From assembly GCF_964204865.1 (NCBI RefSeq), contig NC_135262.1, positions 8,060,001-8,124,000 of the forward strand: a stretch of DNA of 64,000 nucleotides, written 5' to 3'. The notes under the pieces were generated by a model. That model had not been told where the DNA came from. It worked only from the letters and a program-made list of their open reading frames with translations, and ran no database searches. A program made the translations under genes and the position numbers. This DNA comes from Styela clava. Lineage: Eukaryota; Chordata; Ascidiacea; Stolidobranchia; Styelidae. Below are positions 31,699 to 45,683 of this stretch, piece after piece (position 1 is the first letter of the stretch; each line of letters starts with the position of its first letter).

Positions 31699-34600
31699 AT
31701 GGCGTTTAGTTTTGGCAATAAAACTGCTGGAACTGGATCATTGTTCGGGCAAAGCGGCACAACTTCAGGTAATTTTATGATTCATATTACGGTGCTATAA
31801 TAAACTAAATACAGAAATATGTTTTGATAAAGAAAGCAGTACAGTCGGTTTAGTAGGCCCACATACAGACATATGCCATACGTATTTGCCATTGAAATTT
31901 AGAACTTCATGTAACCTCAAGGCTGCAATTTGCGAACAAAATTGAAATTTATTCACTAATTAGTGCAGTGATGACAATTCTACATGTTTGTATTAAATAC
32001 CCGACTGTTAGTACTGTGATTTGCGATTTTTTGTGTTGTGTTATTTGTTAAAGTTAAAACAGTTCAAAAATTGGCATTCGTTTGGTGGATGAGCTGAGTT
32101 TCTTGTGATTTTTGACTTTATTACCCTTCTGGCAGTATGGTTACCTACTCCAGTACTCTACTTATTTGTTTGCTTAATTTTACTTTTTCAATTTCCATGT
32201 TTCATTTTAAAGTAGTCAAAAAAAATCAATGAAAAAAGAATGTTTTGTTTAGCTAAATAGTAAGATGTTGCTTTTGAACCACATAAAACCTGCTGTTACT
32301 TGGGATTTAAACATTTACTATTCCAGGACTAAAAACTGTGTTTTAATCACGCTTCCTTTATCTTGCATTTCTTCAGGTCTGATGGTATATTTTTTTATTT
32401 TACAGCTTTTGGGGCTAAACCTGCCACAACTGCTTCTGCTTTTACATTCGGAGCAGGATCTTCTTCAGTCACAGGTGAGAAAAATTGAATGGTTGAATCT
32501 TAGTGTACTTGTTTGTACTTTTAAACATTATATTATGAGTTTTATTTTTTTGCTATGAATGTGGTGATGTAAAACAGGGGTGTGCAAAGTGAGGCCCGCA
32601 AAGGAAAATTTTGCTGTCGAATTTATTATCTATGCCTATGACGTTGCAACGTCCTGACAGCAAGGCAAACAACTTGATTCGCAAAGCTGTCCCCTGCTGA
32701 GCAGCGAACAATTTAAGAAAAATATGGAGCAGACGCTAATGAACTTGTAAGAACAGGCAATTGAAGTTTAGGCAACTGGCAAGCAGTTTAGCAAGAATTT
32801 ATATTATAGATATACAAGAGCTAAATGAGTTCTGGTTTCAATGTATCAATTGATTTTGTCTAAATCTAATCTAGAATAACGAAAACACCAAGATAACTTT
32901 CTACATTTAAAAAAAGTCGTGGCTTCAACTTTGGCAATATCATGCGTTTCAAACCATCATTTCGGCAAGGAACCTCTAATGATGGCATGAGATCAATAGC
33001 AAAAAGACACTATTTTGTGCCTGCAACTAATAGAAAGCCTACGTTAAATGGTGGTGTGGCTCGCGGCTCCACCCAAATTGAATTGAAATTATTGAAATTT
33101 GGCCCGCCTGAGAAAAAAGTTGCACACCCCTGATGTAAAAGATTGAAGTTTTTTTATTCTTGATTTCATTTCATATTTTATATTCAATGCTTGGATCAAA
33201 TTATTTATTAAAAATATAAATTATTTTGTCAATATGAATTAAAAAATTTTTTTTTATCTCAGTAAAGTTAATGCAATTAAAATGTTGTTATTTTCAAAAT
33301 TTTATGTATTATTATCAAGTGATTAAAAATAAAATGAATTTCAACTTTTGCCAAGCCTATGTTGGTAACCGTCTTAATGCCCAATATAAGGTATTCATAT
33401 TTTTGCAATTTTGTTCAAAGGTTTTGGAGCCAAGACTACCGCTAGTATATTTGGGGGAGGAAATACTGGTACTTCAGGTTAGTGTGTATGTGAAGTTAGT
33501 ATATAAGTATATAATGCATGGCAATGACATAGGACAATCGAAACTTGACATCGTGGGACTGCACACAATGATAGCGCATGAAAATAAGAATATAAAATAG
33601 ATGTAGTCTTCATTAACTTCCCATGTTTGATGTGAGTTATAATTGGATAGTTTTCTTCACCTAACGTTATCTTTTTATTACATCTAGCATTCAGTGGATT
33701 TGGAAAGACGACAACAACTGCTTCTACAGGATTTTCAACAGGTATTCAAACCTGATCAGAGAGTGTTTTTTCCACTCATTCATATTCATGTGTTACCGCA
33801 ATGCTCTTATTCTGGAAGCCCGATTAGAGAGTATAATATCATCATGTTTTTTTTCACATGTAGCCTATCTATGTCACAAATGATTCCCTTTAAAAATTTG
33901 TCATCCTGACCTGATCATCTGTCATATGTAAATATAGTCGACATCCTCTATTTGCAAAGATGTGAATAATTCAGTTTTTTTCAGCCCTGAAGTTAAGTTT
34001 TGTTGTGGTGAACCAATGATTCTTTTCGATAAATGTTATTTAGATCAGGGTGGTCCAAGGTCGTGGGCTCCGCGGGCCACAAAAATATTTTGGCATTGGT
34101 CGCGGGCCACAATAGTATCAAGAATAGGTAAATAGTGCAGTACAAAACAAGCACTTCTATTGTGTAAACACATAGTTATCAGGCATTGCCAACCAAAGCT
34201 AATGAAATCCGCATTCGATTTTTAGTTTTCTATTATGCCTATATTGTTAGCAAATATCCCCAACCAAAACGATAGAAATCTAGGTAACAATTTAAACTGA
34301 CCATCACATCATTCAACTTTGCTAGTTGCTTCAGCTAGCCATCATACTAGTCAATTCAGTCACAGTGGTAATATAACAACAATATGTCAAACGATTTTTC
34401 TGATTTATTTTATAAGAAGCAATTTAAAATACAATATTTTGATTACTCTTCGAATGCGGCGCGGGCCACAGATAATGAAGCGGCGGGCCAAATGTGGCCC
34501 GCGGGCCTGGGTTTGGACCACCCTGATTTTAGATTCCTTTTACTTTGACTGTTAGACATACACTTTTGTTTGAGCTGCTAGTATTTTTTCAATTATTTTT

Positions 34601-37600
34601 AATGAGTATTTATTTGAATTTTAGGATTCACTTCAACTTTAGGAGGAGGTGGATTATTTGGAGGAAATCAACAACAACAACAGCAGCAACAACAACAAGT
34701 TCAAAACAGTCAGGATCCCGGAACTACACTTCTTTTAAATACAGCTTCAGCGCTGTCTGCTCCTATCGTGTTTGGTGATGAGAGAGATGCGATTCTCGCT
34801 AAATGGAATCAGATTCAAGCATTCTGGGGAACTGGTAGAGGTTTTTATCGAAAAGATGGATCACATGTGACTTTTACTCCAGAGAATCATTTCTGTCGCT
34901 TCAAGGTAGAACATTTAATAGCTGAATGAAATTCGTCCTTAAGATTTTGTATCACGATTTGAACATTTTCTTACTTATGACGAATTTCTTGTTTTTGGCC
35001 AATGGCCATTTCCGTAATGTTAACCGGTTCTTAGTTGAAGATGGTATAAGATTGTGATATTTTTCAATAACATGTAATTGCTTTTAGATTGACCAATTAA
35101 CATCTTTTTTATATGGCGTATTTAAAAGTTTTTCACTCTGAACAAGGCACTGTATAAGCATCCACTGCTAGTGCTAAGCAAAGTGCTAATATACAATGAA
35201 AAGACCAATATCTTCCCCGTTTGGCATTGCCTCCTCAATTTAGTACCCTGGGTTGGTTGTGTTCATGGGATTTTTAACCTGTGAGACTGTGATATAGTTG
35301 ATGCAGACGTTTTAACCACTAACCATCGGGATAAATATCGAAATCAAAATTATCATGTTGAGATCTACATGCTTTTCAACTGCTTATTTCGATGGATCCT
35401 TCATTTGGACCAATCAACAAGATATTTATTTAATCATTATGTCATTCCTGTTTGTTAAATTCTAGTAAACAACTGATGTTTTTTGAATTTCTACAAATCT
35501 TAATTAGAGTTGAATTATATTTTCTCTCAGGCAGTGGGATATAGCTGTCTTCCAAAAACGAAAGATGATGAAGGACTGCTTGCAATCGTGGTGAATAAAA
35601 AAGAATCCGAAATTACTTCAGTCGGAAATGATAAAATATCAAGCGTTATTCATGGGATATTAGAATCAAAACCCAATTTGTCAGTCAAAGTGGATTCCGT
35701 CAGATCGCTACCAGGAGACAGGTATGTATGATACGTTTTTCAAAAATGGATCAGCATTTATATTTCTCACATTATAGATATAAGCCTTTGCAAATAATTA
35801 CAGCAATTGGATGTGATTGGTTGTTTATAAAATCTGTAAGTTTTTTTTCCCATTTTACTTATTTATCTATCTATCTTTGCAAACAAATGTCTCTATACAG
35901 AACAGAGATAACAGTCTATGTAGAGGAGCAGTCGGCTGCCACTGGCACAATTAAAAGAGTACCAGCATCAGAACTCCACGCATTCGTCAGCCAACGTCGT
36001 ATACAACAGCAACTGCAACAAAATATGGCTGCAGTATCATGCATGCCCAGAGCGGCTATGAGACCTGAACAGATTAAACAGATTTTGGAAAATCCTCCAT
36101 CTGGTAGATAATTTTAATTTAGCTTTATTTGTGTTTTTTCATATCTTGCTATTTCCATATTGTTGTTTGATTTAGAAGTATTGGGATTTGGGTAGGTTTT
36201 TATATTTATTCCATAAGTTTGAGTTAAATTGATAGCATGTATGTTGGCATATCATGCCTGTTGACATAGCTCCTTTAAAGACATTTTGTTTGAATCAAGA
36301 TTTCTATGGGGACAATTATGTTCTGTCAATTCACGGCTGTACTATTTACAAGCGACTCCGGTGTAAGAAAAATTTTGAATCATAGGAAAGCAAGTTTTGA
36401 TAACGAAAACTTTGGTGTATGCGAGCTTTCGTCGATAAACTGTTAACTCATTGTTTTTGAGGAAAGTTTTGACTACCGGTACTTTAACCTCTAGTCAAAG
36501 TTGTTGATTGGAAATTCTAATTTTTACTCTGGGGAGTTATAAATGTAACTCTTTTGATCGACTAGTTGTGACATTATCTAAACCACAGAGTTCGTGCATC
36601 TGTATCGATTGACAGAATAACTATTCCCATATCCAACCTGAAATAATCAGAGGGGATTCTGCGATTCACCGTCCTATAGCAATTGATTATTGGTTTAAAT
36701 TCAATGAACTTTATCACACAGCTACGTCCCCCTCTCCAACTGAACTATAACAATAGTTTGTGCCTTATTTTAAAATTTCTCAATACTTTACTTATTTCAG
36801 GAATCGATGCTGTAATATGGGAGCAAGCTAAAGCAGATAATCCAGATCCAACATCCTTAATTCCAGTTCCAATGATTGGATTCAGTGAATTACAGAATCG
36901 TCTCATGCATCAAGAAATGATGGCCAAACAACATCAATCACGTTTAGATGTAAACCCCTTTTATTTTCCATTAATCTGATAATAATTTCTATTGCATAAG
37001 TTTTTCTATATTTAGAGAAATCACAAATCATTTGTTTTTATTATTGCTGGTAATGAAGTACAAACTTGAACCTTTTTTGTTCTCAGATATTAAGCAACAA
37101 ATTACATGATCTTCAACAAATGCAAGTAAACGCACAATCAATGATTGAACAAAATAAAAGACAATATTTACAACTATCACACAGAGTTCTGAAGGTTAGT
37201 CTTTTTATTCTCAACTAATGGATTGTTGTACCAACTAGTTGGGGTTGTTGCAATAGAATGGCATTGGTATGAGCATAAAAGTCCGTGGAATGCCAAAAGC
37301 TTATAGTTATATTTCAATTTGTAGTGATCACATGATAGTTTTGAGAGTATTGCTAATTGTGCAATACGTTTGGAACACACTTGTCATGGGTTCGGATGGG
37401 GTGTTACTATGTGCGATGAGGATTACTGGACTCCTCTGTTTCATATGGATGTGGCTCGGGTCTTGCTTCCTCTACTTTCGTCAATCCATGCATCTGAAAC
37501 AAATAACTGGGGATCTATTTCCATATGCAACATGGACAATAATCCTACCAGCTTCTTCAATGATAAACATGAGATTCCTTGATACTACCGACCACAGTAG

Positions 37601-38479
37601 AAAAATAATTCTTGTTCGTAATCGAAAATGTACATGCGAAATTGGTATTACCTTATCAAACATTTCACTACGATACTGCAATAAATACGACGCTAAACGA
37701 CAAGTAATATTGCTATCTTATTAAGATAAAAATGGGTTTCTATTTACACAAAATTTATAGGTGATAATTGCACAAGAGATTTGTAGAAAAGCAGGATTCG
37801 CTATTCAACCTGATGAAGAACAATTAAGAGTTCAGCTTGAGAGTATATACAGTGAATTGAGTGCTCCAACACAATGCAGAGTGAGTTCATTTTTACAAAA
37901 AATTTAGATTCTATGCCAATTTTTCTGGTAACTGCTATTATTGTTTTATCCTTTATACACTTGATTTCGTTTCCAGTTGAGTCTTAGTTTAACAAATATT
38001 ACAAAGAAGATAAAGTTAATGGGCATGATGCTATGAGCAGGCTCTGCAGAACTTAAATTGCTATTGTGCTATGGGGCTGCTTGTTTCGGGCTCTGTTAGA
38101 AGCAAGAGTGTAATCTACCTCAATGATGTAATTTCAATATATAATTTACATATCACAGGGAAGACTAAATGAAATGTTATCACAAATGCGAATGCAACAT
38201 CATCACAATACTTTGGCATCATCTCTTACTTCCGGGCAAAATAGAAGCGACAGAGAAGGCATCTTAGACGATGAGGCTTTATCGGAGATTAAGCTTCATT
38301 TAAAGAAACAACAAGAAGGCTTGAATACACTTATTGGACTATTACGAGAAGATTTTGAGGATTTGAAATTAATGGAACATGGTCTTACAGATGAAGATGC
38401 ATTGGTTTCTGGTATGGGACAAACAGGAATGAATCCCACTGTTGGTAGTAGAGGCTCAGCATATAGATATTATCGATGA
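31699..38479 (+). CDS. NUP54: Nucleoporin NUP54
   Basis: Central-channel nuclear pore protein that partners NUP62 and NUP58. Exons 31699-31768, 32406-32474, 33421-33477, 33688-33741, 34625-34905, 35531-35721, 35901-36103, 36801-36949, 37087-37194, 37761-37880 and 38159-38479 join in frame to 540 residues (human 507). The N-terminal part is rich in FG repeats (MAFSFGNK, SLFGQSG, FTFGAG, GFGAKT, GLFGGN), then glutamine-rich, and is encoded by four very short exons. The conserved body starts near AILAKWNQIQAFWGTGRGFY and ends in helical coiled-coil segments (RLNEMLSQMRMQHHHN and on) in the last exons. Introns 2, 4 and 9 carry two hAT MITEs and a SINE fragment. ATG context: AAGATGG. Confidence 0.95.
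32575..33132. mobile_element. hAT MITE in NUP54 intron 2, with 8-bp target duplication
   Basis: Termini CAGGGGTGTGCAA and TTGCACACCCCTG are exact inverted repeats. The 8-base ATGTAAAA stands on both sides (32567-32574 and 33133-33140), the duplication size made by hAT transposases. It is 558 bp and non-coding, with GGCCCGC sequence near each end. Confidence 0.9.
34046..34525. mobile_element. hAT MITE in NUP54 intron 4
   Basis: Termini CAGGGTGGTCCAA and TTGGACCACCCTG are exact inverted repeats. The flanks ATTTAGAT and ATTTTAGAT look like an 8-base duplication with one added T. Inside, GCGGGCCACA motifs are repeated. It is a different subfamily from the copy at 32575. Confidence 0.85.
37360..37515 (+). 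mobile_element. tRNA-derived SINE fragment, copy E, in NUP54 intron 9
   Basis: Contains a B-box relic (GGGTTCGGATGGGG) and the body (GATGAGGATTACTGGACTCC, then ATCCATGCATCTGAAACA), with both ends missing. Confidence 0.55.
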
Positions 38480-39292
38480 ATCTGAATGAAATTGCGAGTC
38501 ACAAATTTGTTTTGTGATGACTACCATCACGCTGAGGCTAAGTGATACAGATTCCATCATTTCGGATGGTAAAGTGCTGGTATTAGGTATGCAAATGCCA
38601 TAACGCGAAGATTGCTTTCTATACTTCTTCGCTATTTGTCTGATATCCTGAACAGTATTGATATATAAGGTTTGGACAAAAACAGGTTGAAATTGAAACT
38701 ATTGGTAAATGTGTAATGTTTTGGGGGTTTACTGGATGAAAAATCAATGAAAATTTGGTTCACACATGGTGTTTTCATCATTATGAACTTGAGTGAAGCG
38801 TTTTTTAAATACTATCTGCTTTGAGATATACCTAAAACTAATATATTGGCAATGTTAACAAGGAGCACTCGTCCGGGTCATTGTGGCCATACAGCGCACA
38901 CCATAGCTTATGGTACAAATAAATATGGTATATATATACTCGATCAAAAATAGTTTGGTAGCACTTTACTTCTGAATAAAATACACTGTACATTTTACCA
39001 GCGATGAACAGATTCAGAGAATGTAACATTGAATCGATGTGCCAAAAAGTAATGTTCTTCAGCATAAAATAATTGAATAGCATCAATCAATCGATTTAAA
39101 GAACTATTGGTCAGTTAGCCCGAAATTGAGGTTCGTTAGCGTATTCCAGTTGAAGACTTCGTGTGCTTTGATAGTACAATAAAGTTAGAAGAAACTTGAC
39201 ATCCTAAAAAGACCTCTGATGTCCGAAAGAATCGCTTCAGACTGAAATTTGAATTTGAGCAACACAAAAATTCGATATGGCTAAAGTTCTGA
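38480..39292 (+). other. NUP54 3' flank
   Basis: Probably 3' UTR followed by spacer. ACAATAAAG near 39178 is a possible poly(A) signal. No other gene is seen. Confidence 0.35.
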
Positions 39293-40075
39293 TTATATCA
39301 CCGAGCCGTAGCCTACATTGTAGTCTTGAGGGCGTTTTTGGTGATTTACCATACTAGACAAAAAAATTAGTCTGCTGACAAATTCATCAAAAACTGTGTC
39401 ATAATCCTTAGCTCCTATCTCAGTACTCAACATATCATTGCTGAAAATAAACTGGGCATCAGTCAGAAACTGATCAAGATTGAAATGTCTCATGTCCCGT
39501 TTCATTTCAGGAACATGCCTGGAGGGTACATAATCCATCTCGAGATGGCAAAAAATAGGAAAATGGTCTGACGGACTATCATGCAAAAGAATTGGTTTAA
39601 TGTTTTTGTCTACTATGTTTGTGTTCATATGATCAAGTAAATTAGCAGTAGTACTTGTCACTCTGGTAGGAAGTGTAATCAATGGAATTGTGACATGGGA
39701 TCGAAGCATTTCTAGATACTGCTTTGTAAAATTGGTATTTGCATTGAAGTTGATGTTTAAATCACCAACTATAAAAAAAAATTCTTATCATGAGTTAAAT
39801 TATGAAAACTATTTTGTAACTTGTATGAGAACTCTTGGTAGTCCGAATTGGGGTGGCGATAAATTATACCCACAGTCAAGGAATAGGGTTTGGCTGTTCT
39901 AATAGCAACCTCAACCCAGAGCTCTTCACATCCAGCAACATTTAAGTAATTATCCTCAATAAAGTTAGGAGAGAAATGAGTCTTTATATATAAGCCAACA
40001 TCACCAGCATTTGTACTAGATGGTGTATGATAGAAGTCGTAGCCATCTAAGTTAATATTAGTTACAGGTTCGGAT
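39293..40075 (-). pseudogene. LINE endonuclease domain fragment
   Basis: On the minus strand a broken frame reads as the second half of an apurinic-like endonuclease of a non-LTR retrotransposon: GDVGLYIKTHF, then an IYRHPNS-type motif, GDLNINFN, then LLDHMNTN and the catalytic SPSDHFPIF. At least one frameshift lies near 39.7-39.8 kb. It ends before any reverse transcriptase. It is a different copy from the LINE at 42-47 kb. The + strand stretch 39276-39345 recurs at 54075-54150. Confidence 0.7.
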
Positions 40076-40079
40076 GTAG

Positions 40080-40699
40080 TGAGTAGGTTGGATTTGCCGT
40101 TTCAATGTAGTATAGGCCAGGGGTTATAGACCCTTTCTGCGTGTCCACACTCCCGTGTTATTGAACACACGTTAACAGAGTGTAACTCCGATCTGAATTC
40201 CCTCAGAGGTCAATAAGCACACAATGTATTGAATGCCGATGTTGTTATAAAGATGCACAATCCAATTGATCCAAGTAACGGGTAATAACATGCACTATTA
40301 ACAATAAGTGGTGAAAATATTGAAATACACAGTACCTACCTCAATGTACTCGCTACAATCAATGGTGCAAAATGTAAGATAATTTGAAGAAATTCATCGT
40401 TCTGCGCGTTGAAATGGATTTTCACGCTACTGTTGTTCGTTTAGCCATTAACTTGGAAAAGAATAACACAAAACGTGTATACATAGAGATTGAAGAATCT
40501 AGTTTTGGAAGCCAGGTGGGTACGGTGCCGTTTTTGGTCTAGCTTGTGAAATAAGTAAAATTTGTATGTGATCGGTAGAGATAATGGTTGTAATACCATG
40601 ACACCTACTATATGGAACCACGTTCTGTCCATTAAGTAGGCTGAAATGAACGGTTTTGCAAGATTATTGAAATACCGTACCTAATATATCTCAGTACTG
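40080..40699. repeat. Left copy of a large inverted repeat
   Basis: Pieces of 40080-40690 recur inverted on the far side of the block: 40490-40690 matches 49020-49215, and 40370-40510 plus 40080-40102 match 52975-53125. This marks two copies of an older repeat in opposite orientation. Confidence 0.65.
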
Positions 40700-41165
40700 C
40701 AATAGCTAATGTATAAGTTTATTTCGACTCCATAATCAGCATAACAATAAAATGATTGGTAAAAAAAATAAATAAAAACTGATTATGAAATCAGGAGAGC
40801 AAACAAAACCTTAGATACGGTTTAAAACGTACAGAATGTATACAAGATGGAAGGTTTTGCCAAGAAGAAGTGGTACGTGTTCACTCACCTAAAATAATGG
40901 AAATATTTCACACACGCTCACACACACACAACCATACAGAAGTTATAAATTACATACGGGTAGTTAAAAAAAATAAATGAAAATTACTTGCCACACCATA
41001 TTAATAAATTTATAACGTTTGCCACTGCCGAATTGATAGATTTTATAAATGGGAGTGAACAGTAGAGATAAACTTTTATGAAAAATATATTGCCAAGCTG
41101 ATTATAGTTGGAGTCAAATGCCAAAAATGCCCAACCAAAGTTGCCAGAATTGGGTGCATGAAGAG
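40700..41165 (-). mobile_element. Dispersed retroposon-like repeat, copy 1
   Basis: Inverted match to 52266-52814: shared blocks include the CA/GT microsatellite with CTCACCT, GGAAGGTTTTGCCAAGAAG, GCTGATTATAGTTGGAGTC and CCAGAATTGGGTGCATGA. The other copy ends in an A-run. No coding sequence is seen. Confidence 0.6.
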
Positions 41166-41530
41166 GTGGGCTAGCTAGACCACTTCATTCCCCAAACTAG
41201 AGCCTATTATTGCCAAATTATAGTCCAGATTGTAATAAGTATTTAAAGGTACAAGTAACATATAAGTAATTATAATTAATTAAGGTAGGACAACGGGGAA
41301 TAGGAATATGTTGGTTACCAAGGTTTATAACTAAGGTTTTTTTAATCTTAGATATTGACTTCTGCAAGGACAAAGGAATTAGGATTGGTATTTCACAGGA
41401 TCATTTCTTCGTTTACTTAATGTAACGCAATTGTTGTCAATTCAAATTTATCATAGACATCAGACTGCCAATTTTGATGATGTAGACACCCTTTATATTC
41501 AATAAGCTAGCCATTGAATTGGCCATCACA
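41166..41530. other. Spacer, nothing recognised
   Basis: No gene or repeat was recognised. Confidence 0.3.
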
Positions 41531-42090
41531 AACGACCTGAAAAACAGAAAATAAATCTGCGAGTAGAATATTCAAGGGTTACATATTAGGAAATAACACT
41601 CACTCTACCCTACACTTTTGTTGAGAAGAAATTATTATTTTGAGTAAATATTGATCATTAGTTATTTATCTTTAAAACGCAAGTTGAAAGACCTGAGTTG
41701 AATTCTGGTTGGGACACAGGGTAAATAATCTTCGCAAACTATGCAAGAACTCTCAAACCACACTAACCATTTGTATGTTGGCCTTCACGTTAACTTCACA
41801 GCAGAACCTTAACGACCTGAAAAACAGAAAATAAATCTGCGAGTAGAATATTCAAGGGTTACATATTAGGAAATAACACTCATTCTACCCTACACTTTTG
41901 TTGAGAAGAAATTATTATTTTGAGTAAATATTGATCATTAGTTATTCATCTTTAAAACGCAAGTTGAAAGACCTGAGTTGAATTCTGGTTGGGACACAGG
42001 GTAAATAATCTTCGCAAACTATGCAAGAACTCTCAAACCACACTAACCATTTGTATGTTGGCCTTCACGTTAACTTCACAGCAGAACCTT
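41531..42090 (+). repeat. Near-identical 280-bp tandem duplication
   Basis: 41531-41810 and 41811-42090 start with the same AACGACCTGAAAAACAG and differ by only a few bases (for example C/T near 41604/41884). The event is recent. Neither unit is coding. Confidence 0.9.
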
Positions 42091-43477
42091 AACCTAGGAT
42101 AAAATTTTGTATACACACAAGACAAATCATGACTTCGCTAACTAGGTTTTGCTCGATTCTGATGGGTCTATACCCTGATACCTAATGCCATGTCAGTCTA
42201 GGTCTGAATCAATGAACAAGCCCAAATTGGGAATTGTTGAATAACTGTATGTATGTATGTATGTTTATTCGTCTCGTAAAAGCAATATAAAAGAGTAAGT
42301 ACTTATAAATACTGAAGACGGGATGTATGCACAAGACCATATTGGCCTAAAACACAGATGTGCGGCATACACCCCTTTGATTTATATAAATTATAATAGG
42401 GTAAATCAAATATGTACAATATGGTCCTTTATACAGGCAGTTGTGCGAGGAGGGTGGGTGGATGCGGTAACAGGGATATGGGTGGAGTGTACAAAACTGT
42501 TTGTACAAAGGAGTTTGTTAGACAAAACAACATCTATAAATAGAGACACAACACAACATGAAACACAATGCATATGAATATAGTAATAAAATTTTTTTTT
42601 TTTAAAAAAAAAAATTAAGAATTTGGATGAATGTACAATACCATTGAGTGATGATACCACATACTATAAAACGCGGGAATGGTCAAGTTTAAAGGGTGTG
42701 TACATATATGGTATGCATCACTCAAGGGCGACAGTGTTATAAGTGGTCTATGGCTGTTCTGGCCAAAATGTGACCCTACAGGTTTTGGCGAAATATGATA
42801 AAAAAGGTATGTATCAAATGACTCACTATTATAAGGTTTTTTTTGAAATTCTGGATTCAGCCAAAAACAATGGAGTTTCAAAAAAAAAAAAAAAAAAAAA
42901 TAAATAAAAAGAATTAATAAAAAGCATTTCCACAAAACCTATTATGGTTGCATTTCAGCCAGAAGATCAGAAAGGTATAAAGGTACAGTGGGATAGGGAA
43001 TGATAAGTTATAAAGAGAAGCCATTTTACCATGTCATGGATTTTCCAATGTAAATTAAAATAATAAAATTATATGGTATCCTGGGATGAGCAGAAGAAAA
43101 AGTGTGATTCGGTGATAGGTAGCAACAATGGAAATAAATTGAACAGCATGCTACTCAAACAAAAACCATTGTCCCTACTATTTGAGCATTCTATCTATAA
43201 CCTAAATTGCTGTGCTTTTGTTGTTGTCTTATTACGCATGATAATGAAATTAGAATGGTGTGCTAGTTATTAATTCAGTCCATTGTTCTATATTGAATCC
43301 GGGTGAAGTATCCTGTGGAGTTATTGAAATTGTCAGCTGGTCTATGGTGACTGAAGAGGAGGACAGTTTCCTGATAGTTCATTCAATCCAAATAATCAAC
43401 AGCTCTCCCTTTCAGTGTTGAACTGACCTTAAAAAAATAATCTCCAAACAGTAACATGTTCAAAGCAGAGAAAATTG

Positions 43478-45301
43478 CTAATATGATGATAATATATATT
43501 GTTTAAGTTTGGAACGAAATTCTGAGTTCGATTTTGAATTTTTGATGTCATCGGGTAGGGAATTCCAAGCTTTTGGTCCACATACTGCGATTGATTCTTG
43601 TGAAATACTTTTACTGACAAATGGAATAAAAAAATTATCTTTATTTCTGCTGTTTGAATTTGGGTTTGCTTGGAACAGGCTGTTCAGGCTGGACGGAAGC
43701 TCTCCAATGTGACAAGAAAACATCATATTACATAGTTCGAATTTAGCTAAATCCACAACTCGTAGTAGCCTATGCTCTTTAAATAAGTCATCAATTTTTT
43801 CGCGATTACCTCTATGAAAAACTCTTCTAATAAAGCGATTGCAAACACTTTGAATTTTTTTGAGAATGGACGATTGGCGATGAACATAAGCTGAGGCACA
43901 ATAACGAATATGGCTTTCTATCAGAGAGTGGTATAGAGATATTAAACAAGATGTATTTAAGTAGTTGGCTATTTTCGTAATGGCACTAAGAGACGACCTT
44001 GTTTTCGATAGAACCATATTGGTGTGTTGTTTCCAAGACAATTTATCATCGATCATTACACCCAGAAAGCGAGTCTGATTAACTCTTTCTATATTTATTC
44101 CATTTAATTCCAAATTTTGTTGCAGAGTTGGACACTTTTGCTTCGGCGTGCTAAATATCATATATTTAGTTTTATCGACATTAATAGTGAGTTTGTTCGC
44201 AGACAACCAAGCTTGAATATTTACTAAGTCGGTATTTGCCTTGGTCAAAAGTTCAGGCAAGTTTTTGCCTCGAAGATATGGCGTTGAGTCATCAGCAAAA
44301 AGTATGATATCAGAGTGAAGAAGAGAATTCGGAAAGTCGTTAATAATGATTGAAAAACATAATGGAGCCAAAATAGAACCTTGTAAAGTACCTACAGTCA
44401 AATTACAGTATGTGCTAGATGCTACATCATTGTATATAACTACTTGTTTCCTTCCTGATAAGTAGCTTTTAAACCAATTATAACTCTGACCTCTAACGCC
44501 AATATGGTGCAATTTGGCTAGTAATATGTCATGGTCAATACTATCAAATGCCTTGGAAAGGTCCAAGAACATACTGAGAGTATACTCATTCTTATCAAAT
44601 CCTTCTAGAATTTTACTGACAAGCAGGGATGTTGCATGAGATGTTGAATGATTTTGACGAAAGCCAAATTGTTGTGAATAAAAGAAATTTTTTTGGTCTA
44701 GGAAATGGTTGAGTCGTTTGTACATAATTTTTTCTAGAATTTTTGAAAATGCGGGAAGTAAGCTGATCGGTCGGTAGTTTTTTACATCTTTTGCATTTCC
44801 TTTTTTGAACAATGGCATAACTTTGGATAATTTGAACTGGTCTATGTATTTACCAGATTGTAATGAGCAGTTAAAGATATGTGCGAGAGCACAAATACAA
44901 TTCCAGGGCATCATTCGTATAACTTTAAAGGGAATTCCATCTATTCCACAACTGGTTTTGGGTCGAAAAGATTTCAGAATATTTTGGACTTCGAAAGCTG
45001 TTGTCGGGGCAAGAAACATGGAGGTTTTACTGGGATGCCCCATATATTGCTTAAAGTCATCCCTTCTAGTATGAGTAAACCGTTCGACCATTTTATTTCC
45101 AATTGTAGAAAAGTGCGAGTTAAAATGATCTGCTATTTCGACAGGATCCGAGGTTTCCTGGCCGTTAATAGAAAATACTTTTGTTAGATTTGGTTTAGAA
45201 CGCCCAAGCAGATCGTTCATAGTACGCCAAGTTTTCTTAAGATCATTACGATGTCTACCTAGTAATGACTTGTAATAATTTTGTTTCTTAGCAGTTATCA
45301 A
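43478..45301 (-). pseudogene. LINE reverse transcriptase region
   Basis: A 607-codon open frame with the reverse transcriptase blocks in order: NYRPISLL at about 175-182, LDLSKAFD at 246-253, GTLQGSILAP at 304-313 and FADDS at 335-339 (the usual form ends in T). A C-terminal region with cysteines follows. The frame continues upstream of 45301 without a stop to about 45360, where a frameshift separates it from the endonuclease part. Confidence 0.9.
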
Positions 45302-45357
45302 TTTCTCATATTTTTTCTTGCATTCTGAATATTTAAATTTGGTCTGCTTTGATTTTT

Positions 45358-45681
45358 CTAGTTTTTGTATAGTTTATGCTTTTTTTTCTGCATTTTTAAG
45401 AGTTCCTTGTCAAACCATTTATTATTATTTTTAATATTTCTTTTCTTCAGAGGGAAGCAAGTTTTAAAAGATTCAGAAAAATACTCATTAAAAATTCTGA
45501 AGGCTATATCAGGATCCGTTTTGCTGAACACAGCAGAAAAGTCACTTTGTTCTAACATGAGTTTAAAATTATCTAAATTTGAGATATTATATTGCCTGAA
45601 GTATTCGTTTTCTGCCTTGCGAAGTTTTTTTCTTAATGGAATGCAAACCAGGACTGGCAGGTGGTCTGAAATAGGATCCAC
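45358..45681 (-). pseudogene. LINE ORF2 middle segment (end of endonuclease and linker)
   Basis: Starts with the endonuclease catalytic end (DPISDHLPVLV) and runs 107 codons to a stop near 45358. It lies in a different frame from both neighbours, showing one frameshift on each side. Confidence 0.8.
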
Positions 45682-45683
45682 TA

